A stretch of DNA of 64,000 nucleotides from Mycobacterium sp. 141 (GCF_000382405.1 NZ_KB908255.1:310001-374000); one strand, 5' to 3'; counted from the stretch's first letter, positions 23,258 through 32,835 are shown. Notes: generated by a model from the sequence alone, not told the origin. Translations and numbers: made by a program.

Positions 23258-23516
23258 GCCAATCTCCTTCGAATGCGTCTGTAGGTCACCTTCTCGCGTT
23301 TGGCGGGGGATGCCATGAGTAGCGGACTACTCAATTACGCGTGGGGTCTGCCGAGGATGGTCGCGTGACACGCCCTAACTGCACTGCTCGCCGGCGCCCG
23401 ACGGGGCACCACGGTCTGAGCCAACTGAGCATCCGTTCGGCAAGGCTCGGTGAGGTCTTGTCATAGTAGAGCGTGCCGCCGTTGAATTCATCTGCCGAGC
23501 AGGCGAGCGGGCGCAA
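23258..23516. other. Intergenic scar with unassigned ORF fragment
   Basis: Apart from the upstream signals of the 67-codon gene I see only a 61-codon minus-strand reading (23331-23516). It contains a protein-like segment, EFNGGTLYYDKTSPSLAERM, that I cannot assign. It follows the brxL relic on the same strand and may be more debris. Confidence 0.3.
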
Positions 23517-24565
23517 TTACCTTCTCCAGCGTATGGCCCGCAAACGCGTTGACACCGACGGTGTGCGGCGCTGAAAAGTGTCCAGACCGCGTCCGAGGTT
23601 GATCCGCCATCCCGAGTTGGCAAAGATCCACCGGTCGTGGATTTTGGGATCCCACTTTACGTCCAGGTTTATGCCGGCGACAATGGCTCCTTGCTTCACT
23701 CGCACCAACAACTCCATCTGCTTTCGGAGTCTGTCGGGGCCGTCTGTGGTCTCACCGGTTACGAGTGTGACGTTGAGTTCATCAGCGGGATCTTTGACCG
23801 TTGCGAGGGCTTCGATCAATTCCATCAGATTCCGCGCCTGGTGAAATTGCCGGATGTAGCCGGCTCTATCGAGGTAGCCGAACTTCACGTCCGCCATCGT
23901 GGTGTCGATGCGCAGGATCTGGTCTTTGACGCGCTTGCGGCCCTCGATGGCGAAGCGCAGGATTTCCTCCTTGGTGGTTTCCCCGTGCGGGGTACCTGAT
24001 TTTCATCAGGCCAGAGATGGTCTTGTGGATGCCGTCGCGGTCACGCGTGGAGATGTCCGAGCCGGGCGCGGTGGAAAGCGCCGATCCGAGTAGTCCGCGG
24101 CACGCATGGATTTCAGGATCTCGGCGATGTAATCCACGACGAATCCGTAGCCGGCGGAGAACATCTCACCGCGGATGGTGTCGACCTCCCACCCGGGTTG
24201 TAGAAGTGTAGGCGGTCGAGGTAGGCGGAATCGTGGTAGCTCTCGGGCAGTTCGTCGAACAGGTCCGAATGCTTGAGCATGTAGGGCACGTTGTGAGAGG
24301 TGTTGCCGACGAAGACCATCGAGGCCTCGGCCCCAGGGCACCGGCGAGTCGCACATCTTCTCGGAGTTCTCTGTGCGCCCCACGATGTAGCTCTCAAAAT
24401 CGAAGTTGGACAGCTGAATCGGTTTGATCGACCCGAGAATCCACGGAACTACCTTGGCGTTGTCGCTGTGGAAGTACTCGATGTCGCAGATGCACCACAC
24501 CCCGCCGCCGAGGAGCTTCGGGGTGCGCGGTGATGGTGGCGGGCTCGACCACGGCCTGTTTGATC
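23517..24565 (-). pseudogene. BrxL-like (Lon-related AAA+) gene, frameshifted relic
   Basis: Pieces of one protein appear in order on the minus strand but in changing frames. An N-terminal-type segment has IKPIQLSNFDFESYIVGR (about 24550-24390). Then come ASMVFVGNTSHNVPYMLKHS, GWEVDTIRGEMFSAGYGFVV, SDISTRDRDGIHKTISGLMK, and finally IEGRKRVKDQILRIDTTM with a C-terminal DRWIFANSGW domain resembling the MIT C-terminal fold. The central order matches BREX-associated BrxL/Lon-related proteins. At least three frame changes are needed, and the Walker A/B segment expected before ASMVFVGN is not visible, so an internal deletion is likely. It is not functional. No other BREX genes are nearby. Confidence 0.7.
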
Positions 24566-24585
24566 CCGAGGCTGGCGAAGGTGGC

Positions 24586-24738
24586 CGCAATCACTATCAG
24601 CTGCTCGAGCGCGGACTGAGCAACCGCAAGACCAAGCGTCCAGCGAACCCGCGGTTGTCGATGCTCGTCGCACTGAGTGAGGTGCTCGGAGTCTCGGTGC
24701 CGAAGTTGATCGACGCCATCTTCGCCGATTCGAACTAG
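24586..24738 (+). pseudogene. XRE-type regulator, C-terminal fragment
   Basis: The last 49 codons of a plus-strand reading (NHYQLLERGLSNRK, then RLSMLVALSEVLGVSVPKLI) look like the second half of a helix-turn-helix XRE domain. The DNA-recognition first half is absent. The coding sense is lost at about 24586, where the oppositely oriented brxL relic also loses its N-terminus. One deletion or rearrangement there could explain both losses. Confidence 0.5.
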
Positions 24739-24746
24739 GCAGACGC

Positions 24747-24800
24747 GTGCGTAACGCCACGGCGGGAAAACGGGTCTGACACCGCCGCAGCGTTACGCAC
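24747..24800. terminator. Hairpin downstream of the accessory scar
   Basis: Arms GTGCGTAACGC (24747-24757) and its exact complement (24790-24800) enclose a second five-base stem (24761-24765 with 24782-24786). It lies between the XRE fragment and the convergent VWA gene. No T tract is present. The following 170 bases up to the VWA stop hold nothing I can assign. Confidence 0.6.
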
Positions 24801-24968
24801 ACGAGCTCGATCGGAAAGCGTTCGACGGTCGCCGGCGACACTGTCGCTCGCCAGGGCGGCCACGCCAGACGTGTGGTACCGCCGGCGATATCACCTTTCG
24901 AGCAGAGGTGTCGACGACCGCGCAGGTGCCAAAGTGACAGGTGTGACTCGCGGCAAAAGGCGCAATCG

Positions 24969-25937
24969 CTACACCGGTAGCCGCCGGTTGATCAGCAGGG
25001 CGCTCACCGCAGCCGCCAAAGCAGTCAATGCACCTGCCCGTAGCCACCACCCGCGATCGGGACCAGTGATCGTTTGATAGCCGATCTGCTGCTGGATGGT
25101 CTGATAACTGTGGGTCAATTCATCGACGGTCGTGGCGTTGTAGGACTGTCCGCCGGACAGATCGGCGATGTGCTTGAGCATGTTGTCGTCGACGGGCACC
25201 GGAATGTGCTCGTCTTTGAGTTGGACTACTCCGTCTTTGGTGCCGAAGGCGATGGTGGACACCGGTACCCCTTGGTCTTTCGCGGCACGCGCGGCGGTGT
25301 AGGCGCCACGCGGATTGTCCGGATTCGCCGGTTTATTGGCCGCACCATCGGATTCCAGCACGATGCGCGCTGGCGGGGCGTCGGTGCTATCGGAGCTGAG
25401 CACTTCGGCTACCGATGAAATCGATTGCAGTGCAGTGAATATCGCTTCCCCGGTGGCTGTGGAGTCCTCAAGGCTGAGGTGGTCGAGCGCTGCTACGGTG
25501 GCCTTGTGATCCGGTGTGGGCGACACCAGCAGCGCGGCATTTCCGGCAAACGCGACAAGGCCCAGATTCACTCCGGGCGTGAGTTGGTCGGCGAACTGCT
25601 TGGCGGCTGTCTGAGCCGCGGCCAGGCGTGTCGGTGCAACATCGGTTGCTCCCATCGATCGCGACTCGTCGATGACCAGCATGATTACCGCGCGGTTGCG
25701 GGGTATGCGGATTTCGCGCGTGGGCCCCGCGAGCGCAACGATGAGCAATACCGTGGAGCAAAGTGCCAGCACCAGAGGCACGTGTCGGGTCCACCGTCGC
25801 GGCACGGTGGCACCGGTGAACCGGTGGAACCGTCGCTGCCGGCGAAACTGGATGACGACGTAGAGCACCAGCAGTGCGATCGGCACCAGCAGCACGGCAA
25901 GTGCGCCGGGTATGGCAAATGTCGTCATGGTTACCAT
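24969..25937 (-). CDS. VWA-domain membrane protein, Rv1481-like, copy 1
   Basis: The 322-residue product has two N-terminal membrane helices (about 7-30 and 50-70), an external/cytosolic VWA domain and a C-terminal helix before NRRLPV. The MIDAS motif is DESRSM (usual form DxSxS). It closely resembles the M. tuberculosis Rv1481 type of VWA protein, normally found beside a MoxR ATPase and a DUF58 protein, neither of which is here. An alternative ATG lies three codons downstream at 25928; neither has a clear Shine-Dalgarno. It is transcribed away from a paralogue 109 bases away. Confidence 0.82.
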   Translation of the reverse strand: MVTMTTFAIPGALAVLLVPIALLVLYVVIQFRRQRRFHRFTGATVPRRWTRHVPLVLALCSTVLLIVALAGPTREIRIPRNRAVIMLVIDESRSMGATDVAPTRLAAAQTAAKQFADQLTPGVNLGLVAFAGNAALLVSPTPDHKATVAALDHLSLEDSTATGEAIFTALQSISSVAEVLSSDSTDAPPARIVLESDGAANKPANPDNPRGAYTAARAAKDQGVPVSTIAFGTKDGVVQLKDEHIPVPVDDNMLKHIADLSGGQSYNATTVDELTHSYQTIQQQIGYQTITGPDRGWWLRAGALTALAAAVSALLINRRLPV

Positions 25938-26046
25938 CCATTCTGCGCGGTAGACCCGTATCGAGTCACCGGGGGCACTGCCACCTCAGTTATATACTCA
26001 AGCAAACGTTTGATCGTGGTGGTGGCATCGGAAGGTCGGAATCCTC
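25938..26046. promoter_or_regulatory. Divergent promoter region between two VWA genes, with palindrome
   Basis: The 109-base gap holds TATACT (25993-25998), a good -10 for the plus-strand gene, and the perfect palindrome CAAACGTTTG (26003-26012) just after it. The palindrome would overlap the transcription start, a usual repressor position. GGAAGG precedes the plus-strand ATG by about 11 bases. Binding protein unknown. Confidence 0.4.
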
Positions 26047-27045
26047 ATGCTGAATGAGCTGAGCCTCTCCGGGTTCGCCCACCCGTGGTATTTCCTGTGC
26101 TTCCTGGCAGTCGTGGTGATCGTCGTCGCGTATCTGTGTGTGCAACGGGCGCGGCGTAAGCGGGTGCTGCGGTTTGCGAATATGGCGGTGCTGGAGCAGG
26201 TGGCCCCCGCGCAGTCAGCGAGCAGGTGGCGGCACGTACCTGCCGCACTTCTGGTCGCGGCGCTGGCTCTGATGACCACGGCCATGGCCGGCCCCACCGA
26301 CGATGTCCGCGTCCCGCGCAACCGCGCGGTGATCATGCTGGTCATCGATGTTTCAGAATCGATGGCCGCCACCGATGTGGCGCCGAGTCGGATCGAAGCG
26401 GCCCGGACCGCGGCGACGCACTTCGCCGACCAATTGACACCCGGCATCAATCTCGGCCTGGTCAAGTTCTCGTCGAGCGCGGTGATGCTGGTGGCTCCGA
26501 CCGCGGACCACGATGTCGTCAAGCGCGCGATCAGCACGCTGCAACCTGAGCCGCGCACTGCCACCGGCGAGGGCATCTTCACGGCGCTGCAGGCCATTGC
26601 GACCGCCGGAGCGGTGATGGGCGGCGGCGACGGCCCGCCGCCGGCACGGATCGTGCTGGAGTCCGACGGTAAGGAAACGGTGCCTACCGATCCGGACGAA
26701 CCGCGGGGTGCGTTCTCCGCAGCCCGCGCGGCCAAGGCCCAGAACGTGCCGATCTCGACCATTTCGTTCGGGACTCGGTACGGCACAGTCAATCTCGACG
26801 GCCAGGATATTTCGGTTCCGGTCGATGACTCGACTCTGCAGAAGATCGTCGAGATCACCGGCGGGCAGGCGTATCACGCGGGCAGTCTCGATGAGCTCGA
26901 TTCTGTCTACTCGGCGTTGGAGCAGCAGGTGGGCTACCAGACCGTGCGCGGGGATGCCAGCGCGAGCTGGATCGGCCTGGCGCTGGTGGCCCTGGTTGCC
27001 GCGGTTGCCGCGGGCATCCTGGTCAACCGACGACTACCGTTGTGA
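26047..27045 (+). CDS. VWA-domain membrane protein, Rv1481-like, copy 2
   Basis: The 332-residue paralogue of the divergent upstream gene has the same layout: a first helix in the segment [17 protein letters not shown], a second helix, a VWA domain with the canonical MIDAS motif DVSESM, and a C-terminal helix ending NRRLPL. Both copies read LESDG where Rv1481 has FSDG, as I recall it. It is followed three bases later by a transglycosylase gene, so the two are probably one operon acting at the cell envelope. The role is inferred only. Confidence 0.84.
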   Translation: MLNELSLSGFAHPWYFLCFLAVVVIVVAYLCVQRARRKRVLRFANMAVLEQVAPAQSASRWRHVPAALLVAALALMTTAMAGPTDDVRVPRNRAVIMLVIDVSESMAATDVAPSRIEAARTAATHFADQLTPGINLGLVKFSSSAVMLVAPTADHDVVKRAISTLQPEPRTATGEGIFTALQAIATAGAVMGGGDGPPPARIVLESDGKETVPTDPDEPRGAFSAARAAKAQNVPISTISFGTRYGTVNLDGQDISVPVDDSTLQKIVEITGGQAYHAGSLDELDSVYSALEQQVGYQTVRGDASASWIGLALVALVAAVAAGILVNRRLPL

Positions 27046-27048
27046 GAC

Positions 27049-27807
27049 ATGGTGTTGACGCGTCGGATTCCTGGCATCCGGGATGCTCTGCGTCGGCGTT
27101 GGCTGCAACCCGCGGCGGTCCTCGCCGCCACTGTCATCGTGCTGGCTTCGAGCTGCAGCGGCCACTTCGGTTCACCGATTCCCGAAGGGATTCCACCGCC
27201 GCTTGGTGATCCGGTGCCCGACATCGATATTTCGGCCCGGGGCCGCCCCGCCGACCAACTTACGGCGTGGGCCACCCCTCGCGCCGCCGCGCTGGGATTA
27301 CCCGTTGCCGCGTTGGAGGCGTACGCGTATGCGGCCAAGGTGGCACAGGTGGTCAATCCGCGTTGCCACATCGGCTGGACCACGCTGGCCGGGATCGGCA
27401 CGGTGGAAAGCCGTAACGGCACCTACCGGGGAGCCAGGATCACGCCGAACGGCGACGTGGTTCCGCCGATCCGCGGGGTGAAACTCGATGGCACCAACGG
27501 CAATCTGCGGATCGTCGAAGACGCCGGTACCGAAGACCCCGAATACGCGCAAGCGATGGGGCCGATGCAGTTCATCCCGGAGACGTGGCGGCTCTACGGT
27601 GTCGACGCACACAACGACGGTGTGGTCAATGTGGACAACATCGACGATGCTGCCCTGGCCGCTGCGGGCTATCTGTGTTATCGCGGACGCGATTTGGCCA
27701 AACCGATCGGCTGGATGGACGCGATACTGGCGTACAACAATTCGGGGCTTTACCTGCGCACGGTCCGTGACTGGGCGACGGCCTATGCGGCCGGGCATGC
27801 GCTCTGA
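27049..27807 (+). CDS. Lytic murein transglycosylase, membrane-anchored
   Basis: The 252-residue product has an N-terminal signal or anchor (segment AAVLAATVIVLASSCSG, possibly a weak lipobox). A lysozyme-like/MltB-type domain follows, with catalytic Glu120 in GTVESRNGTY and the segments AMGPMQFIPETWRLYG and AYNNSGLY. It should cleave peptidoglycan glycan strands outside the membrane. The start lies three bases after the VWA stop. It converges on the MFS gene with 12 bases between. Confidence 0.85.
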   Translation: MVLTRRIPGIRDALRRRWLQPAAVLAATVIVLASSCSGHFGSPIPEGIPPPLGDPVPDIDISARGRPADQLTAWATPRAAALGLPVAALEAYAYAAKVAQVVNPRCHIGWTTLAGIGTVESRNGTYRGARITPNGDVVPPIRGVKLDGTNGNLRIVEDAGTEDPEYAQAMGPMQFIPETWRLYGVDAHNDGVVNVDNIDDAALAAAGYLCYRGRDLAKPIGWMDAILAYNNSGLYLRTVRDWATAYAAGHAL

Positions 27808-27819
27808 AGCCAAACCCGG

Positions 27820-29022
27820 TCAGTCCGAAGCGGCTTGGCGGAGTGGTTCGGCCATGACCGGCACCAACGGCACGGCCAGCGCGGGCAACACTGCGCACAC
27901 TGCGAACGCCGCCGGGTAGCCGGCCAGGCCGATCAGCCCGCCGAAGATCGGCGAGGTGAGTCCGGAAGCCAGGAGCTGACTGGTGTTCTGGGTCCCCAGA
28001 GCGCGCCCACTCCAGAACGGCCCGGCGATCTCGGCGATACCGGTGAACGCCAAACCGTTGTCGGACACTGTGATCACCGAGGCAATCACCATCAGGGCGA
28101 CGCTGATCGGTGAGCCGAACCAGTCGGTCAGTGCGAGCAGGGCCATGGTGATCGAGGCTGCCACCGCGATTGTGCGAATCGGGCGCAACCGGTCGCCGAC
28201 GATGTCGGACCAGCGGCCCGCGGCGACGCGGCCGCCGGCACCCAGCAGCTGTGCCAGCGTGACCATGGCCCCGGCCGATGCGGGCGACCATCCGCGGTCG
28301 GCGATCAACCAGGTCAGCGCGAACGTCCACAACACCGCTTGCGGCACCACCAGCAGCACCGACGTGGCATGGATGCGCCACAGCAGCGTCGAACCCCGGT
28401 ACGGGTTGGCCAGGTGTTCGGCCGGGGCTTCGGCCCGCGGCGGGCGCGGCGGGTCGATGACACCGACCGCGCTGACCACGGCGGCCACCGCGCAGACGAT
28501 CGCGGGAAACAGCAGGGCCGGCCCGACGCCGTGCGCCTGGGCCAGCCGCGGAATCACCAACGCGCCCAAGCCGACTCCCAGCGGAGTCGCGGTCTGTCGG
28601 ATGCCCATCACCAGGCCGCGCTGCTCGGGTGGGAACCAGCCGACCACCAACCGGCCGCTGGCCGAATTGCTGCTGGCGGCGGCCATGCCGCCGAGAAACA
28701 ACAGAACCCCGGTGGCCACAAGCGAATCCACCGACGCGGCGCCGAATGCGGCCGCCGCGGTCAATGCCGACCCCAGGGCCAGTACCAGCCGCTCGCCGAA
28801 CCGGTCCACCACATAACCCCAGGCGATGAGCGTGGTCACCATGCCGAAACTCGGCATCGCCGACAGCAGGCCGGCGTGGGCCAGGTCGAGGTGTCGTTCG
28901 GTGTGCAGGGTGGGTATGAGGAAGGCGGCACCGTTGATGAACACGTTGGCGAACGTCGTCGAAGACAGGGCGATCACCAACATGGACCAGCGGCGCGCGG
29001 TTCCGAGCGTTGTGCGTGCCAC
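27820..29022 (-). CDS. MFS transporter (Rv2994-like)
   Basis: The 400-residue product shows about twelve hydrophobic helices and the MFS loop motif in the segment GYVVDRFGERLVLALG between helices 2 and 3. The substrate is unknown. It occupies the place of M. tuberculosis Rv2994. I chose the GTG at 29022 because the chain then begins ARTTLGTARRWSMLVIALSS, a normal N-terminus before helix 1; the longer reading adds an AT-rich promoter region. It is divergent from a secreted lipase. Confidence 0.83.
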   Translation of the reverse strand: MARTTLGTARRWSMLVIALSSTTFANVFINGAAFLIPTLHTERHLDLAHAGLLSAMPSFGMVTTLIAWGYVVDRFGERLVLALGSALTAAAAFGAASVDSLVATGVLLFLGGMAAASSNSASGRLVVGWFPPEQRGLVMGIRQTATPLGVGLGALVIPRLAQAHGVGPALLFPAIVCAVAAVVSAVGVIDPPRPPRAEAPAEHLANPYRGSTLLWRIHATSVLLVVPQAVLWTFALTWLIADRGWSPASAGAMVTLAQLLGAGGRVAAGRWSDIVGDRLRPIRTIAVAASITMALLALTDWFGSPISVALMVIASVITVSDNGLAFTGIAEIAGPFWSGRALGTQNTSQLLASGLTSPIFGGLIGLAGYPAAFAVCAVLPALAVPLVPVMAEPLRQAASD

Positions 29023-29108
29023 CTGGCCATAGTCGCACCACGATCCCAAAATATCGAACTGACATCTCAAAATATGAGAATTCTTGCCAAAGACCATAGT
29101 CTGTCACC
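29023..29108. promoter_or_regulatory. Divergent regulatory region between MFS and lipase genes
   Basis: This 86-base gap is AT-rich for the window. It has an inverted repeat TCTCA-AAATA-TGAGA (29065-29079) and two copies of an AAAATAT word (around 29048 and 29069), which could be operators. TAGTCT (29097-29102) lies six bases before the lipase GTG at 29109 and is a leaderless -10. Confidence 0.4.
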
Positions 29109-30299
29109 GTGACACTACGGTTGATGGCGGGTGCTGCGGCCCTGGTCTGCGCCCTGTTCTCGGGGTCGGCTCCGGTCGCCATGGCAGCAGAGGCACCCGA
29201 TTGGTCGGGCCTGGACGCCCGCGGCTACGCCGGCCCGATCCCAGCTCCGGGCTCGCTCATCGCGACAGTGCCGCTCGATCCAGCACTCTCGGTGACAGGC
29301 GCGGCGCGCGCTTATCGGATTCTGTATTCGACGGTGAACCAACGTGATTCGCCGGCAGTCAGTACCGCGGCCGTGTTCGTTCCGCACGGAGACGCACCGC
29401 CTGGAGGCTGGCCGACGGTCGTCTGGGCGCACGGCACCGTCGGCCTCGGCGACGACTGCACACCGTCGGCACACCCCCGTAGCGACCGGGACAACGAATA
29501 TCTGACCCACTGGCTTGACCAGGGGTACGCCGTGGTGGGTTCGGACTACGCGGGTCTCGGCACGCCGGGGCTGATGAGTTACCTCAACAGCGTGGCCACC
29601 GCGCACAGCGTCGTCGACTCGGTGATCGCCATGCACCACATGGATCTGCCGCTATCGCCGAAGTGGGCGATCATCGGCCAATCCCAAGGCGGTGCGGCGG
29701 CCGTCGACAGCGCCCGGTGGGCAACCGAATTCAGCCAGGGGAGCGGGCTGGACTATCGCGGTGTGGTAGCCACCGGCACTCCGGCCAATGTCGAGAGCAT
29801 CGTCAAGCAGGCCGGTCCCGACATGGCCCTGCCGCCGAATCTGGGACCTGCGGCCAACAGCTATGCCGCCTACATCCTCGCCGGACTCCGGGATGCGCGG
29901 CCGGACCTCGACGTGAACAGTGTGCTGACCCCGGCCGGGCTGGATGCGGTGGCGAAGGGCGAGACACTGTGTAAGCCCGACCTGGACCGAGCGCTGGCGG
30001 GGATGACCCCGACCGGATTCTTCCGTGCTCCGCTGGCGACCCTGCCTGGTATGTCCGATGCGCTCGACATCTACATGGGAACCCCGCCAAATGGCTATGA
30101 CCGCCCGATCTTCCTCGGTGTGGGCCTGTTGGACCGTGATGTGCCGCCGAAGCTCTCGATCGACTTCGACCAGCAGCTCGTCGATCACGGACAAGACGTC
30201 ACCCTCAAGATCTATCCCGACGGGGATCACTCGGGCACGGTGCTGGCGTCGATGCGTGATTCCACTCCATTCGTGCGGGCGCTGTTCGACGGGAGCTGA
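29109..30299 (+). CDS. Secreted lipase/esterase (LIP family)
   Basis: The 396-residue product has a cleavable signal peptide ending near AMA (about residue 26), so it should be secreted. It is an alpha/beta-hydrolase of the secretory lipase family: WAHGTVG, nucleophile elbow GQSQGG with Ser192, and the late histidine in PDGDHSG. The start is a GTG with a leaderless -10 box. I found no counterpart at this spot in my memory of M. tuberculosis. Confidence 0.85.
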   Translation: MTLRLMAGAAALVCALFSGSAPVAMAAEAPDWSGLDARGYAGPIPAPGSLIATVPLDPALSVTGAARAYRILYSTVNQRDSPAVSTAAVFVPHGDAPPGGWPTVVWAHGTVGLGDDCTPSAHPRSDRDNEYLTHWLDQGYAVVGSDYAGLGTPGLMSYLNSVATAHSVVDSVIAMHHMDLPLSPKWAIIGQSQGGAAAVDSARWATEFSQGSGLDYRGVVATGTPANVESIVKQAGPDMALPPNLGPAANSYAAYILAGLRDARPDLDVNSVLTPAGLDAVAKGETLCKPDLDRALAGMTPTGFFRAPLATLPGMSDALDIYMGTPPNGYDRPIFLGVGLLDRDVPPKLSIDFDQQLVDHGQDVTLKIYPDGDHSGTVLASMRDSTPFVRALFDGS

Positions 30300-30324
30300 T
30301 GGCAGTCGACCAGCGAGCCGTTAC

Positions 30325-30330
30325 TACGCT
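30325..30330 (+). promoter_or_regulatory. Leaderless -10 box of the FAH-family gene
   Basis: TACGCT ends six bases before the ATG at 30337, with no Shine-Dalgarno between. It is the likely promoter of this gene and gltX. Confidence 0.45.
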
Positions 30331-30336
30331 GGCAGC

Positions 30337-31113
30337 ATGCGTCTAGGTCGAATCGCCAGCCCCGACGGGGTTGCCTTTGTAAGCATCGAGGGCGAAGGGG
30401 CAGACGCGGTCTGCAAAGAGATCGCCGAACATCCGTTCGGTACGCCGAATTTCACGGGGCGTAGCTGGCCGTTGGCCGATGTGCGGCTGCTGGCTCCGAT
30501 CCTGGCCAGCAAGGTGATCTGCATGGGCAAGAACTACGCGGCACATGCCGCGGAGATGGGCGGGGCGGCGCCCGAGGATCCGGTGATCTTCCTCAAGCCC
30601 AACACCGCGATCATCGGGCCCAATGTGCCGATTCAGCTGCCCGCCGATGCCTTCCCCGTACATCACGAGGGCGAACTCGCCGTCGTCATCGGCCGGCCGT
30701 GCAAAGACGTGCCCGCCTCGCGCGCCGCGGAGAACATCCTCGGCTACACGATCGCCAACGACGTGTCGGCCCGCGATCAACAGAAGAAGGACGGGCAGTG
30801 GATGCGGGCCAAGGGGCACGACACGTTCTGCCCGGTGGGGCCGTGGATCGACACCTCGATCGACCCTTCAGATCTGGAAATACGTACCGACGTGAATGGC
30901 GAACTGCGTCAACGCAGCCGAACCTCGTTGATGATCCATGACATCGGCGCGATCGTGGAGTGGGTCTCAGCGGTGATGACGCTGCTGCCCGGCGATCTCA
31001 TTCTTACCGGAACACCCGAGGGCGTCGGCCCGATCGAGGACGGCGACACCGTCAGCATTACTGTCGAGGGCCTCGGTACGCTCACCAATCCCGTTGTGCG
31101 CAAAAAGAAGTAA
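30337..31113 (+). CDS. Fumarylacetoacetate hydrolase-family protein (Rv2993c-like)
   Basis: The 258-residue product has the FAH fold: [24 protein letters not shown], the metal site with [11 protein letters not shown], and [19 protein letters not shown]. Members hydrolyse or decarboxylate acylpyruvates and related compounds; the exact substrate cannot be read from sequence. The start at 30337 gives the normal N-terminus [12 protein letters not shown]. It directly precedes gltX, as in M. tuberculosis. Confidence 0.87.
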   Translation: MRLGRIASPDGVAFVSIEGEGADAVCKEIAEHPFGTPNFTGRSWPLADVRLLAPILASKVICMGKNYAAHAAEMGGAAPEDPVIFLKPNTAIIGPNVPIQLPADAFPVHHEGELAVVIGRPCKDVPASRAAENILGYTIANDVSARDQQKKDGQWMRAKGHDTFCPVGPWIDTSIDPSDLEIRTDVNGELRQRSRTSLMIHDIGAIVEWVSAVMTLLPGDLILTGTPEGVGPIEDGDTVSITVEGLGTLTNPVVRKKK

Positions 31114-31121
31114 GGATGTCG

Positions 31122-32588
31122 ATGACTTCTCCCTCTGGTCCGGTCCGGGTCCGGTTCTGTCCGTCGCCGACGGGAATCCCGCACGTCGGCCTGGTCCGTA
31201 CGGCCCTGTTCAACTGGGCCTACGCGCGACACACCGGCGGCACGTTCGTGTTCCGCATCGAGGACACCGACGCCGCGCGCGACAGTCAGGAAAGCTATGA
31301 CGCGATCCTCGACGCGCTGGGGTGGCTCGGGTTGGACTGGGACGAGGGGCCGGTGGTCGGTGGCCCGTACGAACCGTACCGGCAATCGCAGCGCAGCGAG
31401 ATCTACCGCGACGTGATCGCGCGGCTGTTGGCGGCCGGCGAGGTGTATGAGGCCTACTCGACGCCCGAGGAGGTAGAGGCGCGACACGTCGCCGCCGGGC
31501 GAAACCCCAAACTGGGCTACGACAACTACGACCGCGACCTCACCGATGACCAGCGCGCCACGTTCGCCGCCGAAGGACGCAAGCCGGTGCTGCGACTGCG
31601 GATGCCAGACGAAGACTTGTCCTGGAACGATCTGGTCCGTGGCCAGACGACGTTCCCGGCCGGTTCCGTGCCGGATTTCGCCATCACCCGGGCCAGCGGA
31701 GATCCGTTGTATACCTTGGTCAATCCGGTCGACGACGCGTTGATGAAGATCACCCATGTGCTGCGCGGGGAAGACATCATGCCGTCCACGCCGCGTCAGA
31801 TCGCGCTGTACCGCGCCCTGATGCGCATCGGCGTCGCCGAGTGGGTCCCCGATTTCGCGCATCTGCCAAGCGTTCTCGGCGACGGTAACAAGAAGCTGTC
31901 CAAGCGGGACCCGCAGTCGAACCTGTTTCTGCACCGCGACCGCGGGTTCATCCCCGAGGGACTGCTGAACTACCTGGCACTGCTGGGGTGGGGCATCGCC
32001 GACGATCACGACGTGTTCAGCCTCGGCGAGATGGTGGCCGCGTTCGACGTCGCCAACGTCAACTCCAACCCGGCCCGGTTCGACCAGAAGAAGGCCGACG
32101 CCATCAACGCCGAGCACATCCGGCTGTTGAGCCCGGAGGAATTCACCGCGCGGCTACGGGAGTACTTCGTCACCCACGGCCACGACACGAGCCTGGACGA
32201 CGCGTCGTTCGCCGAAGCTGCGGCACTGGTCCAAACCCGCATCGTCGTGCTCGGGGACGCGTGGGGGCTCTTGAAGTTCTTCAACGACGCCGACTACGAG
32301 CTCGACGAGAAGTCTGCGGCCAAGGAGCTCAAGCCCGAGGCCACCGCGGTGCTCGCTGCCGCACTGAGTGCCTTGGAAAGCTTGGAAGAGTGGACGACGG
32401 CCGCGATCGGGGATGCATTGAAGGCCGCGTTGGTGGACGGACTGGAGCTCAAACCGCGTAAGGCCTTCGGTCCGATCCGGGTCGCGGTGACCGGAGCGTC
32501 GGTCAGCCCGCCGCTGTTCGAGTCCATGGAACTGCTCGGCCGGGAGCGGAGTTTGGCCCGCTTACGGGCCGTGGCGGACCGCGTGTGA
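31122..32588 (+). CDS. gltX: Glutamyl-tRNA synthetase
   Basis: The 488-residue class I synthetase charges tRNA-Glu and, as the non-discriminating form, probably tRNA-Gln for GatCAB. The HIGH-equivalent is in [11 protein letters not shown] and the KMSKS-equivalent is [17 protein letters not shown] is also typical. Two ATGs are possible (31116 and 31122). AAGG lies six bases before the second, which I choose. The tRNA-Gln and tRNA-Glu genes lie just downstream, which fits a Glu/Gln charging cluster. Confidence 0.95.
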   Translation: MTSPSGPVRVRFCPSPTGIPHVGLVRTALFNWAYARHTGGTFVFRIEDTDAARDSQESYDAILDALGWLGLDWDEGPVVGGPYEPYRQSQRSEIYRDVIARLLAAGEVYEAYSTPEEVEARHVAAGRNPKLGYDNYDRDLTDDQRATFAAEGRKPVLRLRMPDEDLSWNDLVRGQTTFPAGSVPDFAITRASGDPLYTLVNPVDDALMKITHVLRGEDIMPSTPRQIALYRALMRIGVAEWVPDFAHLPSVLGDGNKKLSKRDPQSNLFLHRDRGFIPEGLLNYLALLGWGIADDHDVFSLGEMVAAFDVANVNSNPARFDQKKADAINAEHIRLLSPEEFTARLREYFVTHGHDTSLDDASFAEAAALVQTRIVVLGDAWGLLKFFNDADYELDEKSAAKELKPEATAVLAAALSALESLEEWTTAAIGDALKAALVDGLELKPRKAFGPIRVAVTGASVSPPLFESMELLGRERSLARLRAVADRV

Positions 32589-32702
32589 AAAGTGGGTCAG
32601 AATCTTTGGTAGTCTGCTCGTCGGCCCGATAAGCAAGGCGGGGAGCCCCCGCCGAGCGGTTCGAGCCGAGAATGCCCGTGACCTGCGGTGATGGGCAGCC
32701 AA

Positions 32703-32774
32703 TGGGGTATGGTGTAATTGGCAACACAGCTGATTCTGGTTCAGCCATTCTAGGTTCGAGTCCTGGTACCCCAG
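32703..32774 (+). tRNA. tRNA-Gln (CTG anticodon)
   Basis: A full cloverleaf can be drawn. Acceptor TGGGGTA pairs with TACCCCA (32767-32773). The anticodon stem is GCTGA/TCAGC with loop TTCTGGT and anticodon CTG at 32736-32738; the T arm is GGTTCGAGTCC. The discriminator is G, and CCA is encoded at 32775-32777. Position 1 is a U pairing with A, typical of tRNA-Gln. Confidence 0.95.
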
Positions 32775-32835
32775 CCAATGCGTCGATTAGGTCAGCGTGA
32801 TCAGCTGAGCTATGCTGACCATCGCCGAAGTTCTA

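Noticed and set aside
23517..24738. Active BREX phage-defence system
   Set aside because: Only one brx-type gene is recognisable and it has several frameshifts and lacks visible Walker motifs.
30025..30336. Longer FAH-family protein starting at 30025
   Set aside because: The upstream part is an alternative frame of the lipase gene; a leaderless -10 box fixes the start at 30337.
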